Origin: Microvirga thermotolerans
GTDB lineage: Bacteria; Pseudomonadota; Alphaproteobacteria; Rhizobiales; Beijerinckiaceae
Assembly: GCF_009363855.1 (NCBI RefSeq)
Contig: NZ_CP045423.1
Location: 248,001-312,000 of the forward strand
Length of the DNA stretch: 64,000 nucleotides
Direction: 5' to 3'
The translations under genes and the position numbers were made by a program. The first letter of the stretch is position 1, and every line of letters starts with the position of its first letter. The notes below the pieces were generated by a model. That model was not told the origin of the DNA. It saw only the letters and a list, made by a program, of their open reading frames with translations, and made no database searches. Of the stretch, positions 22,838-31,428 are shown in pieces.

Positions 22838-23425
22838 ATGCGCGCCGCGAGCGTCAGCCGCCGCACCGCCGAGACCGACGTCGCCCTGTCCATCGCCCTG
22901 GACGGGACCGGCAAGGCCGAGATCGCCACCGGCGTGGGCTTCCTCGACCATATGCTCGAGCTCTTCGCCCGCCATGCCCTCGTCGACCTCACCGTGACGG
23001 TGAAGGGCGACCTGCACGTGGACCAGCACCATACGACGGAGGACACCGGCATCGCCCTCGGCCAGGCGCTCCTGCAGGCGCTCGGGGACAAGAAGGGCAT
23101 CGCCCGCTACGCGGACATCCACCTGCCCATGGACGAGACCCTGACCCGGGTCGCGCTCGACATCTCCGGCCGGCCGTTCCTGGTCTTCCGGACGACCTTC
23201 CCGACGGAGAAGATCGGCGCCTTCGACACGGAGCTGGTGCGCGAGTTCTTCCAGGCCTTCGCGATCAATGCCGGGCTGACGCTGCACGTGGAGACCCTCT
23301 ACGGGGCCAACAGCCACCACATCGCCGAGAGCTGCTTCAAGGGCGTGGCCCGCTGCCTGCGGCAGGCCGTGTCCATCGACCCGCGGGAAGGAGGTCGCAT
23401 TCCCTCCACCAAGGGAACGCTCTAG
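22838..23425 (+). CDS. hisB: Imidazoleglycerol-phosphate dehydratase
   Basis: Seventh step (IGP to imidazole-acetol phosphate) of histidine synthesis; Mn-dependent. 195 aa, the monofunctional form without the phosphatase domain. Metal-binding motifs [31 protein letters not shown] and [11 protein letters not shown] are intact. The start at ATG 22838 is preceded by AAAGGA; a second ATG at 22828 is out of frame. First gene of the local his cluster hisB-DUF2628-hisH-hisA-(DUF3800)-hisF-hisE. Confidence 0.97.
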   Translation: MRAASVSRRTAETDVALSIALDGTGKAEIATGVGFLDHMLELFARHALVDLTVTVKGDLHVDQHHTTEDTGIALGQALLQALGDKKGIARYADIHLPMDETLTRVALDISGRPFLVFRTTFPTEKIGAFDTELVREFFQAFAINAGLTLHVETLYGANSHHIAESCFKGVARCLRQAVSIDPREGGRIPSTKGTL

Positions 23426-23510
23426 ATCTCTCCGGACTCTCTCGGTTGTCCCGAAGAGGCTCGCGGCCGCCCGCGGATCGCCGCGCCCGGCCTCCCGAAG
23501 GAACGGTGAC

Positions 23511-24002
23511 ATGACCACCTACACCCTGCACCTCGCGAAGGAAGCCCGCCCGGGCGACCCGGCCGCCCTGGAAGAGGCGGAGATCGTGAAGGACGGCTTC
23601 TCCTGGGGCGCGTTCTTCTTCACCTTTCTCTGGTTCTTCTTCCACCGGCTGTGGCTTGTCGGGATCGGCGTCTTCCTGACCCTGTTCGCCCTGAACCTGG
23701 CCCTCGACCTGCTCGACGTGCACCCGGCGGCCCGCTTCCTCGCCCAGCTCCTGCTGCAGGTCCTGATCGGCCTGGAGGCCGGGAGCCTCCGGCGCTGGAC
23801 CTACGAGCGCCGCGGACGCCCCGCGGTCGACGTGGTGACGGCCTCGCGCCGGGACGAGGCGGAGGCCAGGAGCTTCGCCCGCTGGCTGCAGCGCCCCGCC
23901 GCGCCGCGGGTTCCCGTTTCCCCGCCCTCCCCGGCGCTGCGCCCCCTTGCGGGCACCGAGCCGGTGATCGGCCTCTTTCCCGATGCGGAGCGTCCCCGGT
24001 GA
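23511..24002 (+). CDS. DUF2628 membrane protein within the his cluster
   Basis: A 163-aa DUF2628 protein. It has an N-terminal soluble stretch, a hydrophobic region with aromatic cluster ([22 protein letters not shown]) and one or two further helices (residues ~35-85), then a Pro-rich soluble tail. It sits between hisB and hisH, and its stop overlaps the hisH GTG (GTGA), so it is translationally coupled to a histidine gene. Such a gene recurs at this place in Rhizobiales. Function unknown; no transport or enzyme motif seen. Confidence 0.8.
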   Translation: MTTYTLHLAKEARPGDPAALEEAEIVKDGFSWGAFFFTFLWFFFHRLWLVGIGVFLTLFALNLALDLLDVHPAARFLAQLLLQVLIGLEAGSLRRWTYERRGRPAVDVVTASRRDEAEARSFARWLQRPAAPRVPVSPPSPALRPLAGTEPVIGLFPDAERPR

Positions 24003-24649
24003 GCGTGGTGATCGTCGATTACGGGTCCGGCAACCTCCACTCGGCCGCCAAGGCCTTCGAGCGGGCGGCGCGGGAGGCAGGTCTCGACGAGACCATTACC
24101 GTCTCCTCCGACCCGGCCCTCGTCGCCAGGGCGGACCGAATCGTGCTGCCGGGGGTGGGCGCCTTCGCCGACTGCCGGCGCGGCCTCGACGCGGTCCCCG
24201 GCATGGTCGAGGCCATGGAGCGGCGGGTGCGGCAGGAGGGGCGGCCCTTCATGGGCATCTGCGTCGGCATGCAGCTCATGGCGAGCCGGGGCCTCGAGCA
24301 CGCGACCACCGAGGGCCTCGGCTGGATTCCCGGCGACGTGAAGGCCATCGTCCCGCAGGATCCCTCCCTCAAGATCCCGCACATGGGCTGGAACACCCTG
24401 GAGGCGCGAGGGGCGCACCCGGTGCTGGAGGGGGTCCCGACGGGTCCCGACGGCCTCCATGCCTATTTCGTGCATTCCTATGCGTTCTCGCCCGCCGAGG
24501 CCCGGGACGTCCTCGCCACCGTCGATTACGGCGGCCCGGTCACCGCCATCGTCGCCCGGGACAACCTGGTCGGCACCCAGTTCCATCCCGAGAAGAGCCA
24601 GGCCCTCGGCCTCAGGCTCATCGCCAACTTTTTGAGGTGGCGCCCGTGA
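23999..24649 (+). CDS. hisH: Imidazole glycerol phosphate synthase, glutaminase subunit
   Basis: Class I glutamine amidotransferase that supplies ammonia to HisF. 216 aa. The nucleophile elbow GICVGMQLM carries the catalytic Cys; His and Glu come from [28 protein letters not shown] is the N-terminal signature. GTG start overlapping the DUF2628 stop; its own stop overlaps the hisA GTG by 4 bases. Its partner hisF is separated from this pair by hisA and an inserted gene. Confidence 0.97.
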   Translation: MSVVIVDYGSGNLHSAAKAFERAAREAGLDETITVSSDPALVARADRIVLPGVGAFADCRRGLDAVPGMVEAMERRVRQEGRPFMGICVGMQLMASRGLEHATTEGLGWIPGDVKAIVPQDPSLKIPHMGWNTLEARGAHPVLEGVPTGPDGLHAYFVHSYAFSPAEARDVLATVDYGGPVTAIVARDNLVGTQFHPEKSQALGLRLIANFLRWRP

Positions 24650-25413
24650 TCCTCTTTCCCGCCATCGACCTGAAGGAAGGCCGCTGCGTCCGCCTGATCC
24701 AGGGCGACATGGACCAGGCGACGGTCTTCAACGACGACCCGGCGGCCCAGGCCGCCGCCTTCGAGGCGCAGGGCTTCGAATGGCTGCACGTGGTCGATCT
24801 CGACGGCGCCTTCGCCGGCAAGCCGATGAACGCGGCGGCGGTCGAGGCGATCCTGAAGCGGGTCCGGATCCCGGTGCAGCTCGGCGGCGGCATCCGCGAC
24901 ATGAAGACGGTGGAGGGCTGGCTCGCCAAGGGCGTCGCCCGGGTCATCATCGGCACCGCGGCGGTGCGCGACCCGGCCTTCGTGCGCGAGGCGGCGCGGC
25001 TTCATCCGGGCCGGGTGGCGGTGGGCATCGACGCCCGGGACGGCCTCGTGGCCGTGGAGGGCTGGGCCCAGACCTCGACCCTCACGGCGGAGGAGCTCGG
25101 CCGCCGCTTCGAGGACGCGGGCGTCGCGGCGATCGTCTACACCGACATCGCCCGGGACGGCATCCTCAAGGGCCTCAACATCCCCATGACCCTCGCCCTC
25201 GCCCGCGCGGTCTCGATCCCGGTCATCGCCTCCGGCGGCCTCGGCTCCATGGCCGATATCGAGCGCCTGACGCAGCCCGACTGCGCGATCCTCGGCGGCG
25301 CCATCACCGGCCGCGCCCTCTACGACGGGCGCATCGACCCGGATCAGGCCCTGGCGCTGATTCGCTCGATGCGCCAAGACTCCGCTTCGAAGAAGAGTCA
25401 ATCCGCGTCTTGA
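24646..25413 (+). CDS. hisA: ProFAR isomerase (phosphoribosylformimino-5-aminoimidazole carboxamide ribotide isomerase)
   Basis: (beta/alpha)8-barrel isomerase, fourth step of histidine synthesis. 255 aa. Catalytic Asp in [14 protein letters not shown] (Asp8) and Asp in [10 protein letters not shown]; phosphate-binding GGGIRDMKT and ASGGLGSM loops are present. The GTG start overlaps the hisH stop. The C-terminal ~10 residues (SKKSQSAS) look like an extension, and the stop codon falls within the -35 box of the promoter described next. Confidence 0.96.
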   Translation: MILFPAIDLKEGRCVRLIQGDMDQATVFNDDPAAQAAAFEAQGFEWLHVVDLDGAFAGKPMNAAAVEAILKRVRIPVQLGGGIRDMKTVEGWLAKGVARVIIGTAAVRDPAFVREAARLHPGRVAVGIDARDGLVAVEGWAQTSTLTAEELGRRFEDAGVAAIVYTDIARDGILKGLNIPMTLALARAVSIPVIASGGLGSMADIERLTQPDCAILGGAITGRALYDGRIDPDQALALIRSMRQDSASKKSQSAS

Positions 25414-25439
25414 CGGTTCGCAGTTTGTTCACATATAAT
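25410..25439 (+). promoter_or_regulatory. Near-consensus sigma-70 promoter at the hisA 3' end
   Basis: TTGACG (25410-25415), an 18-base spacer and a perfect TATAAT (25434-25439), in AT-rich surroundings. It is the most consensus-like promoter seen in the window. It points toward hisF, through the antisense strand of the DUF3800 gene; a hairpin plus T-run follows about 40-60 bases later. Confidence 0.65.
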
Positions 25440-25477
25440 ACGTCTAAATGGACTGGGGGATGTTCTCGGTCGGCGCT

Positions 25478-25510
25478 GGGCCTCGGATTCGTTCGGGGCC
25501 CTTCGCTTTT
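25478..25510 (+). terminator. Hairpin with T-run between hisA and the DUF3800 gene
   Basis: GGGCCTCG (25478-25485) pairs with CGGGGCCC (25494-25501, one G-U pair), loop of 8 bases, followed by TTCGCTTTT. It could end a transcript of roughly 60 bases from the promoter at 25410-25439, and lies at the stop codon of the convergent DUF3800 gene. Confidence 0.5.
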
Positions 25511-26253
25511 CAAGGAAAGATCTTCAAGCCCCAGCCGAGCGTCTTTCCCGCCGGACTCCGGCGGTATTTCTCGACGATGATCTCCCTGGTCCTGTTTGCC
25601 TGCTCGGGCCTGAGAACGCTCAGCCCGATCGGTCGTGCGAAGAGATCGGCCAGCTGGAGACCCGACGAGTTGGCCTTCTTGTCCACGAAGCAGATCTCGA
25701 GTTCATCCATCCGGATGGCGTTGTAGTTGCCCCGGTCCTTGATTCTCCGGAATTCGAGCTCAAGGATCCTGTCCTCCTTGGCTCCCCGTCTCTCGAACAT
25801 GCAATGGGCAACCTTCCCCCGCTGGTCGTGTTCCATCAGGAAAGCGTGGGTTCGCTCCATGCAGAACTGAAGCCCGATATGGTAAGGGTTGTCCGGCGAA
25901 GCGTATCGTCGTTTCAGTTTTCTCTTGTCGATGACGCTCGCAATCAGCGTAAGGTCTGCATCCTTCACGATGGCGGACAGCTCGTCCATAAATCTCTGTC
26001 TGACATCCTTCTTCTGAAGAAATTTGAACGGCGCCTGCTGCTTTCTGATTTCCCGCTCGTGCAGGATGACCATGTCATGGCCAAACCACCGGAATTTAAA
26101 TTCCTGAATGGCCGGAACGATTTCGTGCACGTATTGGGATTTCCTGAAAATGCAGAAGGCCAAGACGAAAAGTGGAAAGTCATCGTGGACGGAATTGAGG
26201 TCGTGGTCCCCGCTTTCATCGACATAGATGACATAATCGGAAAAGGATGGCAT
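25510..26253 (-). CDS. DUF3800 protein inserted between hisA and hisF
   Basis: A 247-aa DUF3800 protein: N-terminal [13 protein letters not shown] (the family's hallmark acidic strand), central [21 protein letters not shown], and a C-terminal acidic/Asp block ([25 protein letters not shown]). DUF3800 is thought to have an RNase H-like fold; function is unestablished, and genes often travel with mobile or defence DNA. Base composition is clearly lower than its neighbours (58 of 120 bases G+C at 26041-26160 by hand count). I prefer the ATG at 26253 (GCAGG upstream); an ATG at 26277 adds 8 residues and lies 3 bases from the hisF start. Opposite strand to the his genes, so probably horizontally acquired. 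Confidence 0.85.
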   Translation of the reverse strand: MPSFSDYVIYVDESGDHDLNSVHDDFPLFVLAFCIFRKSQYVHEIVPAIQEFKFRWFGHDMVILHEREIRKQQAPFKFLQKKDVRQRFMDELSAIVKDADLTLIASVIDKRKLKRRYASPDNPYHIGLQFCMERTHAFLMEHDQRGKVAHCMFERRGAKEDRILELEFRRIKDRGNYNAIRMDELEICFVDKKANSSGLQLADLFARPIGLSVLRPEQANRTREIIVEKYRRSPAGKTLGWGLKIFP

Positions 26254-26279
26254 TGCGCCTGCGAAGGGTTGGTTCATCA

Positions 26280-27077
26280 ATGCTGAAAGTCCGCCTCATC
26301 CCGTGCCTGGACGTCAAGGACGGCCGCGTCGTCAAGGGCGTGCAATTTGTGGATCTCGTCGACGCGGGCGATCCGGTGGAGGCCGCGAAGGCCTACGACG
26401 CGGCGGGCGCTGACGAGCTGTGCTTCCTCGACATCGCCGCGAGCCACGAGGACCGCGGCATCCTGCTCGACGTGGTGCGCCGCACGGCGGAGGCCTGCTT
26501 CATGCCGCTCACCGTCGGCGGCGGCGTGCGCACCGTCGAGGACATCCGGAGGCTGCTCCTCGCGGGGGCGGACAAGGTTTCCATCAACACCGCCGCGGTG
26601 AGGAACCCGGACTTCGTGCGCGAGGCGGCGGAGAAGTTCGGCAGCCAGTGCGTCGTGGTCGCCATCGACGCCAAGCGGGTGTCGGGGGAGGGCGAGGCGC
26701 CGCGCTGGGAGATCTTCACCCATGGCGGGCGCAACGCCACCGGCATCGACGCGATCGCCTTCGCGAAACAGGTGGCGGCGCTCGGCGCCGGGGAGCTCCT
26801 CGTCACCTCCATGGACCGGGACGGCACCAAGGGCGGCTACGACCTCGCCCTGGTGCGCGCCATCGCCGACGCGGTCCCCGTGCCCGTGGTCGCCTCCGGC
26901 GGCGTCGGCACCCTCGACCACCTGGTCGACGGGGTCAGGGAAGGCCACGCCAGCGCCGTGCTCGCCGCGTCCATCTTCCACTTCGGCACCCACACCATCG
27001 GCGAGGCGAAGCGCTACATGGCCGGGAAGGGCCTGAAGATGCGGCTGGACGGGATGGCCCTTCGAGCCGGGCTCTAA
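26280..27077 (+). CDS. hisF: Imidazole glycerol phosphate synthase, cyclase subunit
   Basis: (beta/alpha)8-barrel that joins ammonia from HisH with PRFAR to give IGP and AICAR. 265 aa. Catalytic Asp11 ([16 protein letters not shown]) and Asp in [13 protein letters not shown]; phosphate loops GGGVRTVED and ASGGVGTL are present. The ATG at 26280 is nearly back-to-back with the divergent DUF3800 gene, whose first codons overlie the hisF RBS (GAAGGG). Its usual promoter or read-through from hisA may have been altered by that insertion. The stop is followed at once by an intergenic repeat. Confidence 0.97.
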   Translation: MLKVRLIPCLDVKDGRVVKGVQFVDLVDAGDPVEAAKAYDAAGADELCFLDIAASHEDRGILLDVVRRTAEACFMPLTVGGGVRTVEDIRRLLLAGADKVSINTAAVRNPDFVREAAEKFGSQCVVVAIDAKRVSGEGEAPRWEIFTHGGRNATGIDAIAFAKQVAALGAGELLVTSMDRDGTKGGYDLALVRAIADAVPVPVVASGGVGTLDHLVDGVREGHASAVLAASIFHFGTHTIGEAKRYMAGKGLKMRLDGMALRAGL

Positions 27078-27222
27078 AGCATCGAGCGCAAAAGTGGGAA
27101 CCGGTTTTGCGCGAAAAGATGCTCCAGATCAGAAACTTGGAGCATCGAGCGCCAAAGCGGGAACCGGTTCTGCGCGACTGGAGCATCGGACGTGAGTTCG
27201 CGTTCGCGTCCGATGCTCTAAA
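27077..27222 (+). repeat. Double-hairpin intergenic repeat (copy with duplicated first hairpin), hisF-hisE
   Basis: Starts at the hisF stop. Unit 1: GCATCGAGCGCAAAA..TTTTGCGCGAAAAGATGC; a second, similar unit follows (GCATCGAGCGCCAAAGCGGGAACCGG.. truncated), then the closing hairpin GCATCGGACG..CGTCCGATGC. It belongs to the same family as the copies at 39628, 45379 and 51288 but has one extra, partial first hairpin. Likely an RNA-level hairpin element, akin to REP/BIME sequences. Confidence 0.85.
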
Positions 27223-27298
27223 CCCATGAACACCCATGGCGGGGGATGGAAAGCTGCAGGAGACGTCGCATTCTGCCTTGCCATGACAGCGGCTATGG

Positions 27299-27328
27299 GT
27301 TCCGGGCTCCGCTCCGCGGCCCCGGAAC
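27299..27328 (+). repeat. Inverted repeat GTTCCGGG / CCCGGAAC upstream of hisE
   Basis: GTTCCGGG (27299-27306) and CCCGGAAC (27321-27328) enclose a CTCCGCTCCGCGG loop. It lies in the 347-base hisF-hisE gap, which otherwise holds the repeat above and a TATGAT -10-like hexamer (27396-27401) just before hisE. The sequence style resembles a second dispersed Rhizobiales repeat, but no other copy was seen in this window. Confidence 0.5.
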
Positions 27329-27424
27329 GGCGCGGCGGAGGAGGGGAAGACACCTTGCGCCGCCGGGGATGACAAAGGGCGCTCCACGCGCATGGTATGA
27401 TCGGACGACACCGGAACCGGACAG

Positions 27425-27745
27425 ATGACCTCCTTCACCCTCGACGACCTCGCCCGCATCGTCGCCGCGCGCGCGGCGGCGCCCGCGACCGAGTCCTACA
27501 CGGCCAAGCTCCTGGCGGAGGGCCCTGCGAAGGCGGCGAAGAAGCTCGGCGAGGAGGCGGTGGAGGCCGCCATCGCCGCCGTGCAGGGCGACCGGCAGAA
27601 CCTCACGGCGGAAGCGGCGGACGTGCTCTATCACCTTTTGGTCGTGTTGCAGGGCGCGCGCATTCCGCTAAGTGACGTGATGGCCGAGCTGGAACGGCGC
27701 ACCGTCCAGTCCGGGCTTGCCGAGAAGGCCTCCCGCAAGGCCTGA
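27425..27745 (+). CDS. hisE: Phosphoribosyl-ATP pyrophosphatase
   Basis: Hydrolyses PR-ATP to PR-AMP, second step of histidine synthesis. 106 aa, monofunctional (no HisI domain). MazG-like helices with the metal-binding motif [13 protein letters not shown] and the [13 protein letters not shown] helix. Separated from hisF by a repeat-filled 347-base gap, so it may use its own promoter. coaA begins 33 bases after the stop, as often seen in Rhizobiales. Confidence 0.95.
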   Translation: MTSFTLDDLARIVAARAAAPATESYTAKLLAEGPAKAAKKLGEEAVEAAIAAVQGDRQNLTAEAADVLYHLLVVLQGARIPLSDVMAELERRTVQSGLAEKASRKA

Positions 27746-27778
27746 TGGGCAGGGCCCGGACCCGAAAGGGGGATCCAC

Positions 27779-28750
27779 ATGGACCAGCGCAACGCGGTGT
27801 CGTTCGAGGACGACAACCTCTCCCCGTACCGCGTCTTCACGCGGGAGGAATGGGCGAAGCTGCGCGCCGACGCGCCCATGACCCTCACCGCCGAGGAGGT
27901 GGTGCGGCTGCAATCCCTCAACGACCCGATCTCCCTGGACGAGGTGGCGGCGATCTACCTCCCCCTGTCGCGCCTGCTCTCCCTCTACGTCGCCGCGACG
28001 CAGGGGCTGTTCAAGGCGACCCAGCGCTTCCTTCTGGCGGAGAAGGAGGAGAAGGTCCCCTACATCATCGGCGTCGCGGGCTCCGTGGCGGTGGGCAAGT
28101 CCACCACCGCCCGCGTGCTGAAGGCGCTCCTCGCCCGCTGGCCCAACACTCCGAAGGTCGATCTCGTCACCACCGACGGCTTCCTTCTGCCCAACGCGGA
28201 GCTGACCCGCCTCGGGCTCATGGAGCGCAAGGGCTTTCCGGAAAGCTACGACACGAGCGCGCTGCTCCACTTCCTCGCCGACATCAAGGCGGGCAAGCGC
28301 AACGTGCGCGCGCCGCTCTACTCGCACCTGGTCTACGACGTGGTGCCGGGGGAGGAGACGGTCGTCGACCGGCCGGACATCCTCATCGTCGAGGGGCTCA
28401 ACGTGCTCCAGCCGGCCCGCCTGCCGAAGGACGGCACCGCCATTCCCTTCGTGTCCGACTTCTTCGACTTCTCGGTTTATATCGACGCGGAGGAGGAGGA
28501 CCTGCACCGCTGGTACGTGAACCGCTTCCTGCGCCTGCGGCACACCGCCTTCCGCGATCCCCTGTCCTATTTCCGCCGCTACGCGGAACTGCCCGAGGAC
28601 GAGGCCATCACCATCGCCGACGGGCTCTGGAACCGCATCAACCTGGTCAATCTGCGCGAGAACATCGTGCCGACCCGCCAGCGCGCCAGCCTCATCCTCA
28701 AGAAGGGCGCGAGCCACCGGATCGAGACCGTGGCCCTGCGGCGCCTGTAG
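27779..28750 (+). CDS. coaA: Pantothenate kinase type I
   Basis: Phosphorylates pantothenate, the committed step of coenzyme A synthesis. 323 aa. P-loop [17 protein letters not shown] near residues 96-112; the [16 protein letters not shown]-terminal block, [15 protein letters not shown] and the substrate region [18 protein letters not shown] match type I (CoaA) enzymes, which are feedback-inhibited by CoA. GGGGG lies upstream of the ATG. Placed after hisE in the same direction. Confidence 0.96.
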   Translation: MDQRNAVSFEDDNLSPYRVFTREEWAKLRADAPMTLTAEEVVRLQSLNDPISLDEVAAIYLPLSRLLSLYVAATQGLFKATQRFLLAEKEEKVPYIIGVAGSVAVGKSTTARVLKALLARWPNTPKVDLVTTDGFLLPNAELTRLGLMERKGFPESYDTSALLHFLADIKAGKRNVRAPLYSHLVYDVVPGEETVVDRPDILIVEGLNVLQPARLPKDGTAIPFVSDFFDFSVYIDAEEEDLHRWYVNRFLRLRHTAFRDPLSYFRRYAELPEDEAITIADGLWNRINLVNLRENIVPTRQRASLILKKGASHRIETVALRRL

Positions 28751-28806
28751 AGACTAACCTTTTCGCCGTCGTGAGCGTTGTGCCCTCGTGTCGAGAGGGA
28801 GAACGC

Positions 28807-29325
28807 ATGCCCACGCCACCGGTCGAGGAAAAGCTCAAGCGCAGCGCCCGACATGCGAAGGAGGCCGCCGTCCAGACCCAGGAAGCGGCCGAGAACACGC
28901 AGGCGGCCGCCGTGCAGACCCAGGCGGCCGCGAAGACGACGGCCACGGCCAGCGTCCAGATGAAGGACAGCGCCGACCGGCGCACGGAGCTGGCGGCGGA
29001 CCGGACGGTCTTCGCCGCCGAGCGCACCTATGCGGCCTGGGTCCGGACCGGCCTCGCGGCGCTCGCCTCCGGCATCGGGGCGAAGAAGCTCCTCGAGGGT
29101 GTCGTGCCTGCGTGGATGGTGCTCGGCACCGGGTCCCTGCTGGTGCTCTTCAGCGCCTTCTGCTTCGCGGCCGCGGTGTGGCGGCAGGTCTTCGTGGGGG
29201 CGCCGCCGCCGAGGCCCGACGTGCACCGCATCCCACCCTTCCTTCTCGTGGTCCTGAACGGCTTCCTGGTGCTCGTGGCCCTCGCGGCCCTGGCGAGCCT
29301 GTGGTTCGGGCGCGCGGGCGGGTGA
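28807..29325 (+). CDS. DUF202 membrane protein with Gln/Ala-rich N terminus
   Basis: 172 aa. The first ~65 residues form a hydrophilic, alpha-helical, heptad-like stretch with an AVQTQ(E/A)AAENTQAA repeat. Then comes the DUF202 domain (LAADRTVFAAERTYAAWVRTGLAALASGIGAKKL), followed by three hydrophobic helices (about 85-105, 110-130, 148-168). DUF202 (YidH-like) proteins are small inner-membrane proteins of unknown function. GGAGAACGC precedes the ATG. Convergent with the adenosine kinase gene. Confidence 0.75.
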   Translation: MPTPPVEEKLKRSARHAKEAAVQTQEAAENTQAAAVQTQAAAKTTATASVQMKDSADRRTELAADRTVFAAERTYAAWVRTGLAALASGIGAKKLLEGVVPAWMVLGTGSLLVLFSAFCFAAAVWRQVFVGAPPPRPDVHRIPPFLLVVLNGFLVLVALAALASLWFGRAGG

Positions 29326-29332
29326 CCCGGAT

Positions 29333-30334
29333 TCAGTCCAGCAGCCCTTCCTGCCGCGCGAGGTCGCGCAGGTCCGCCTGGGGCCGCGCCCCGAGATGGC
29401 CGATGATCTCGGCGGCGGCGAGGCCGCCGAGGCGGGCGCAGTCCACCAGGTCGAGGTTCTGGGCGAGGCCGGCGAGGAAGCCGGCCGCGAAGAGGTCGCC
29501 CGCGCCGGTGGTGTCCACCACCTTCTCGACGGGGAAGGCCGGCACGGCCCGGGTCTCGCCGCGGCTCACCACCAGGGCCCCCTCCGCCGAGCGGGTGACG
29601 ACGCCGAGCACCTTCTCCTCCCGCAGGGCCGCGAGGGCGCTGTCGGGGTCGGAGGTGCCGTAGAGGCTCTGGAGCTCGTGGATGTTGGCGAAGAGGATGT
29701 CGAGGCTGCCGTCGCGCATGAGGCCGAGGAACTCGTCCCGGTAGCGGTCGACGCAGAAGGCGTCGGAGAGGGTGAGCGCCACCCGGTTGCCGGCGCCGTG
29801 GGCGAGGTTCACCGCCTTGCGGAAGGCCTCCTTCGCCGCCGGCGGATCCCACAGATAGCCTTCGAGATAGACATAGGCCGAGGCCTCCACGGTCTCGGCC
29901 TTCACGTCGTCGGGGGTGAGGTTCTGGCAGGCGCCGAGATAGGTGTTCATGGTGCGCTCGCCGTCCGGCGTCACCAGGATGAAGCTGCGGGCGGTGGCGG
30001 GGCCGTCCTCGGCGGGGGCGACGTCGTAGTGCACGCCCGCGGCCTTGAGATCGCGGGCGAAGTGGCGGCCCGTCTCGTCGTTCTTCACCTTGCCGATGAA
30101 CCCCGCCCGCACTCCGAGGGAGGCGGCTCCGGCGGCGGTGTTGGCGGCGGAGCCGCCGGACACCACGATGGCGGGGCCCATGTCCCCGTAGAGCTCCTCC
30201 GCCCGCGCCTCGTCGATGAGCTGCATGGCGCCCTTGTGGACCTTCTTCGCGGCGAGGAAGGCCTCGTCCGTATGGGCGAGGACGTCGACGATGGCGTTGC
30301 CGAGCGTGAGCACGTCGATGCGGGAATGGGACAT
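29333..30334 (-). CDS. PfkB-family carbohydrate kinase, probable adenosine kinase
   Basis: A 333-aa ribokinase-fold kinase. N-terminal TLGNAIVDVLAHTDEAFL, substrate/GG motif VVSGGSAANTAAGAASLG and the PfkB signature DTTGAGDLFAAGFLAGLA with the catalytic Asp. Closest in pattern to the alphaproteobacterial adenosine kinases (LGNAIVDV.., NTYLGACQNLTPDDV); other PfkB sugar kinases cannot be excluded. The ATG at 30334 is used. Downstream of the xre-type gene on the same strand, 55 bases away. Confidence 0.85.
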   Translation of the reverse strand: MSHSRIDVLTLGNAIVDVLAHTDEAFLAAKKVHKGAMQLIDEARAEELYGDMGPAIVVSGGSAANTAAGAASLGVRAGFIGKVKNDETGRHFARDLKAAGVHYDVAPAEDGPATARSFILVTPDGERTMNTYLGACQNLTPDDVKAETVEASAYVYLEGYLWDPPAAKEAFRKAVNLAHGAGNRVALTLSDAFCVDRYRDEFLGLMRDGSLDILFANIHELQSLYGTSDPDSALAALREEKVLGVVTRSAEGALVVSRGETRAVPAFPVEKVVDTTGAGDLFAAGFLAGLAQNLDLVDCARLGGLAAAEIIGHLGARPQADLRDLARQEGLLD

Positions 30335-30389
30335 GGGAACCGTAGCGCCTGTTGGAGACGGGGCGCTTTCGCATCCGGCGGGACGGCGG

Positions 30390-30845
30390 TCAAGCCTCGG
30401 CCCGGGAATCCGGGACCTGCTGGAGGACCGGAGGCGCGGACCGCACACCCTCGGGCGCCGCTTCCGCAAAGGCGGGCCGCCGGCTCCGCTCCTGCGCCTG
30501 GTCCAGGATGGCGAGCATCTCGTCCACCTCCGCCTCGGTGAGCTGGCCGATCTCCCGCGCCAGACGGTTGGCGAGCAGGGTCGCCCGGGCGTGGGTGCCG
30601 GAGGTGTCGATCTTCACCCGCGGGTCGGACAGGTCGGCGAGGCGGGCGAGCTCGTCCGCCTCGTCCCAGATGATGTTGAAATACTGGAGCACGCCCTGGA
30701 TCAGGGTCCAGGTGGGCTTGCCGCGCTCGCCGCGCTCCAGGGCGGAGAGATAGGCGCTCGACACGCCCAGATGGGCGGCCATGTCCTTCAGCATCAAGCC
30801 GCGCTGGCGGCGAAGCTGCCGCACCCGTTCGCCGAAAGGGGTCAT
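30390..30845 (-). CDS. XRE-family helix-turn-helix regulator
   Basis: 151 aa with a Cro/CI HTH at the N terminus (residues ~6-60, FGERVRQLRRQRGLMLKDMAAHLGVSSAYLSALERG). The middle (WDEADELARLADLSDPRVKIDTSG) is a conserved block in Rhizobiales homologues; the C-terminal ~35 residues are Pro/Ala-rich. Start ATG 30845, four bases after the smr stop, so last gene of the timA-mltA-smr-xre operon. Target unknown. Confidence 0.85.
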   Translation of the reverse strand: MTPFGERVRQLRRQRGLMLKDMAAHLGVSSAYLSALERGERGKPTWTLIQGVLQYFNIIWDEADELARLADLSDPRVKIDTSGTHARATLLANRLAREIGQLTEAEVDEMLAILDQAQERSRRPAFAEAAPEGVRSAPPVLQQVPDSRAEA

Positions 30846-30849
30846 CCGT

Positions 30850-31428
30850 TCATCCCGCGCCGCGCCTGCGGCGTAGCCGGACATAGAGTGCACCGGATCC
30901 GCCGTGTTGGGGAGAGGCCTCCTCGAAGCCGACCACAAGAGATCTGAGGTCCGGGAGCCGCAGCCAGTGGGGCACCGACCGGCGCAGGACGCCCCGCTCC
31001 TCGAAGAGCCCGCAGGTCCCGGCGCCGCCCTTGCCGGTGATGACGAGGACGAGGGTATGGCCCGCACCCTGGGACCGGTGGAGGAAGCGGATGAGGGCCG
31101 CGTGGGCCTCGGCCTGGCGCATACCGTGGAGGTCGATGATCGCGTCCACCGCCTTGGCGCCGCGCCGCAGGGCCCTGAGGGTCCGGCGCTCCACGGGGGC
31201 CAGGGGAGGCAAGGGAGGCGGGGGCGGCTGGGCGGCCCGGCCGGCGGGGGAGGGCGCGGGCGGGAGGGGCGGGGCAGGGGGCTCTGAAGCGGGGGCCGGC
31301 ACCGGGGCCGGCTCCTCCTCCGGGGCGGGCAGGATGCGCCCCTTCATGGGCGCCACGCCCCGGACCACGTGCGCCCAGAGGCGGCGTTCCTCGTCGCTCA
31401 GATGGCGGTTGCGGCGTCGGCCGGTCAT
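30850..31428 (-). CDS. Smr/MutS2-domain protein
   Basis: 192 aa. N-terminal MTGRRRNRHLSDEERRLWAHVV is the conserved alphaproteobacterial lead-in; a Pro/Ala-rich linker (about 35-80) follows, then the Smr domain (about 95-190) with DLHGMRQAEAHAAL and LVLVITGKGG. Smr domains can act as nicking endonucleases on DNA or as RNA endonucleases in ribosome rescue; which applies here is unknown. Its ATG overlaps the mltA stop by 4 bases. Confidence 0.88.
   Translation of the reverse strand: MTGRRRNRHLSDEERRLWAHVVRGVAPMKGRILPAPEEEPAPVPAPASEPPAPPLPPAPSPAGRAAQPPPPPLPPLAPVERRTLRALRRGAKAVDAIIDLHGMRQAEAHAALIRFLHRSQGAGHTLVLVITGKGGAGTCGLFEERGVLRRSVPHWLRLPDLRSLVVGFEEASPQHGGSGALYVRLRRRRGAG

Noticed and set aside
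22824-22842. A third parS-like site (TGTTTCACG) before hisB.
   Set aside because: Only the left half matches; the right half (ATGCGCG) does not continue the palindrome.
25448-25726. A forward small protein (92 codons) starting just after the TATAAT promoter.
   Set aside because: Most of it is antisense to the DUF3800 gene, no good SD precedes its ATG, and the hairpin with T-run would end the transcript within it.
27077-27222. The double-hairpin repeat as a mobile insertion (MITE) or attenuator of hisE.
   Set aside because: No terminal target duplication or T-run was seen, and other copies lie in unrelated contexts, so it is treated as an intergenic repeat.
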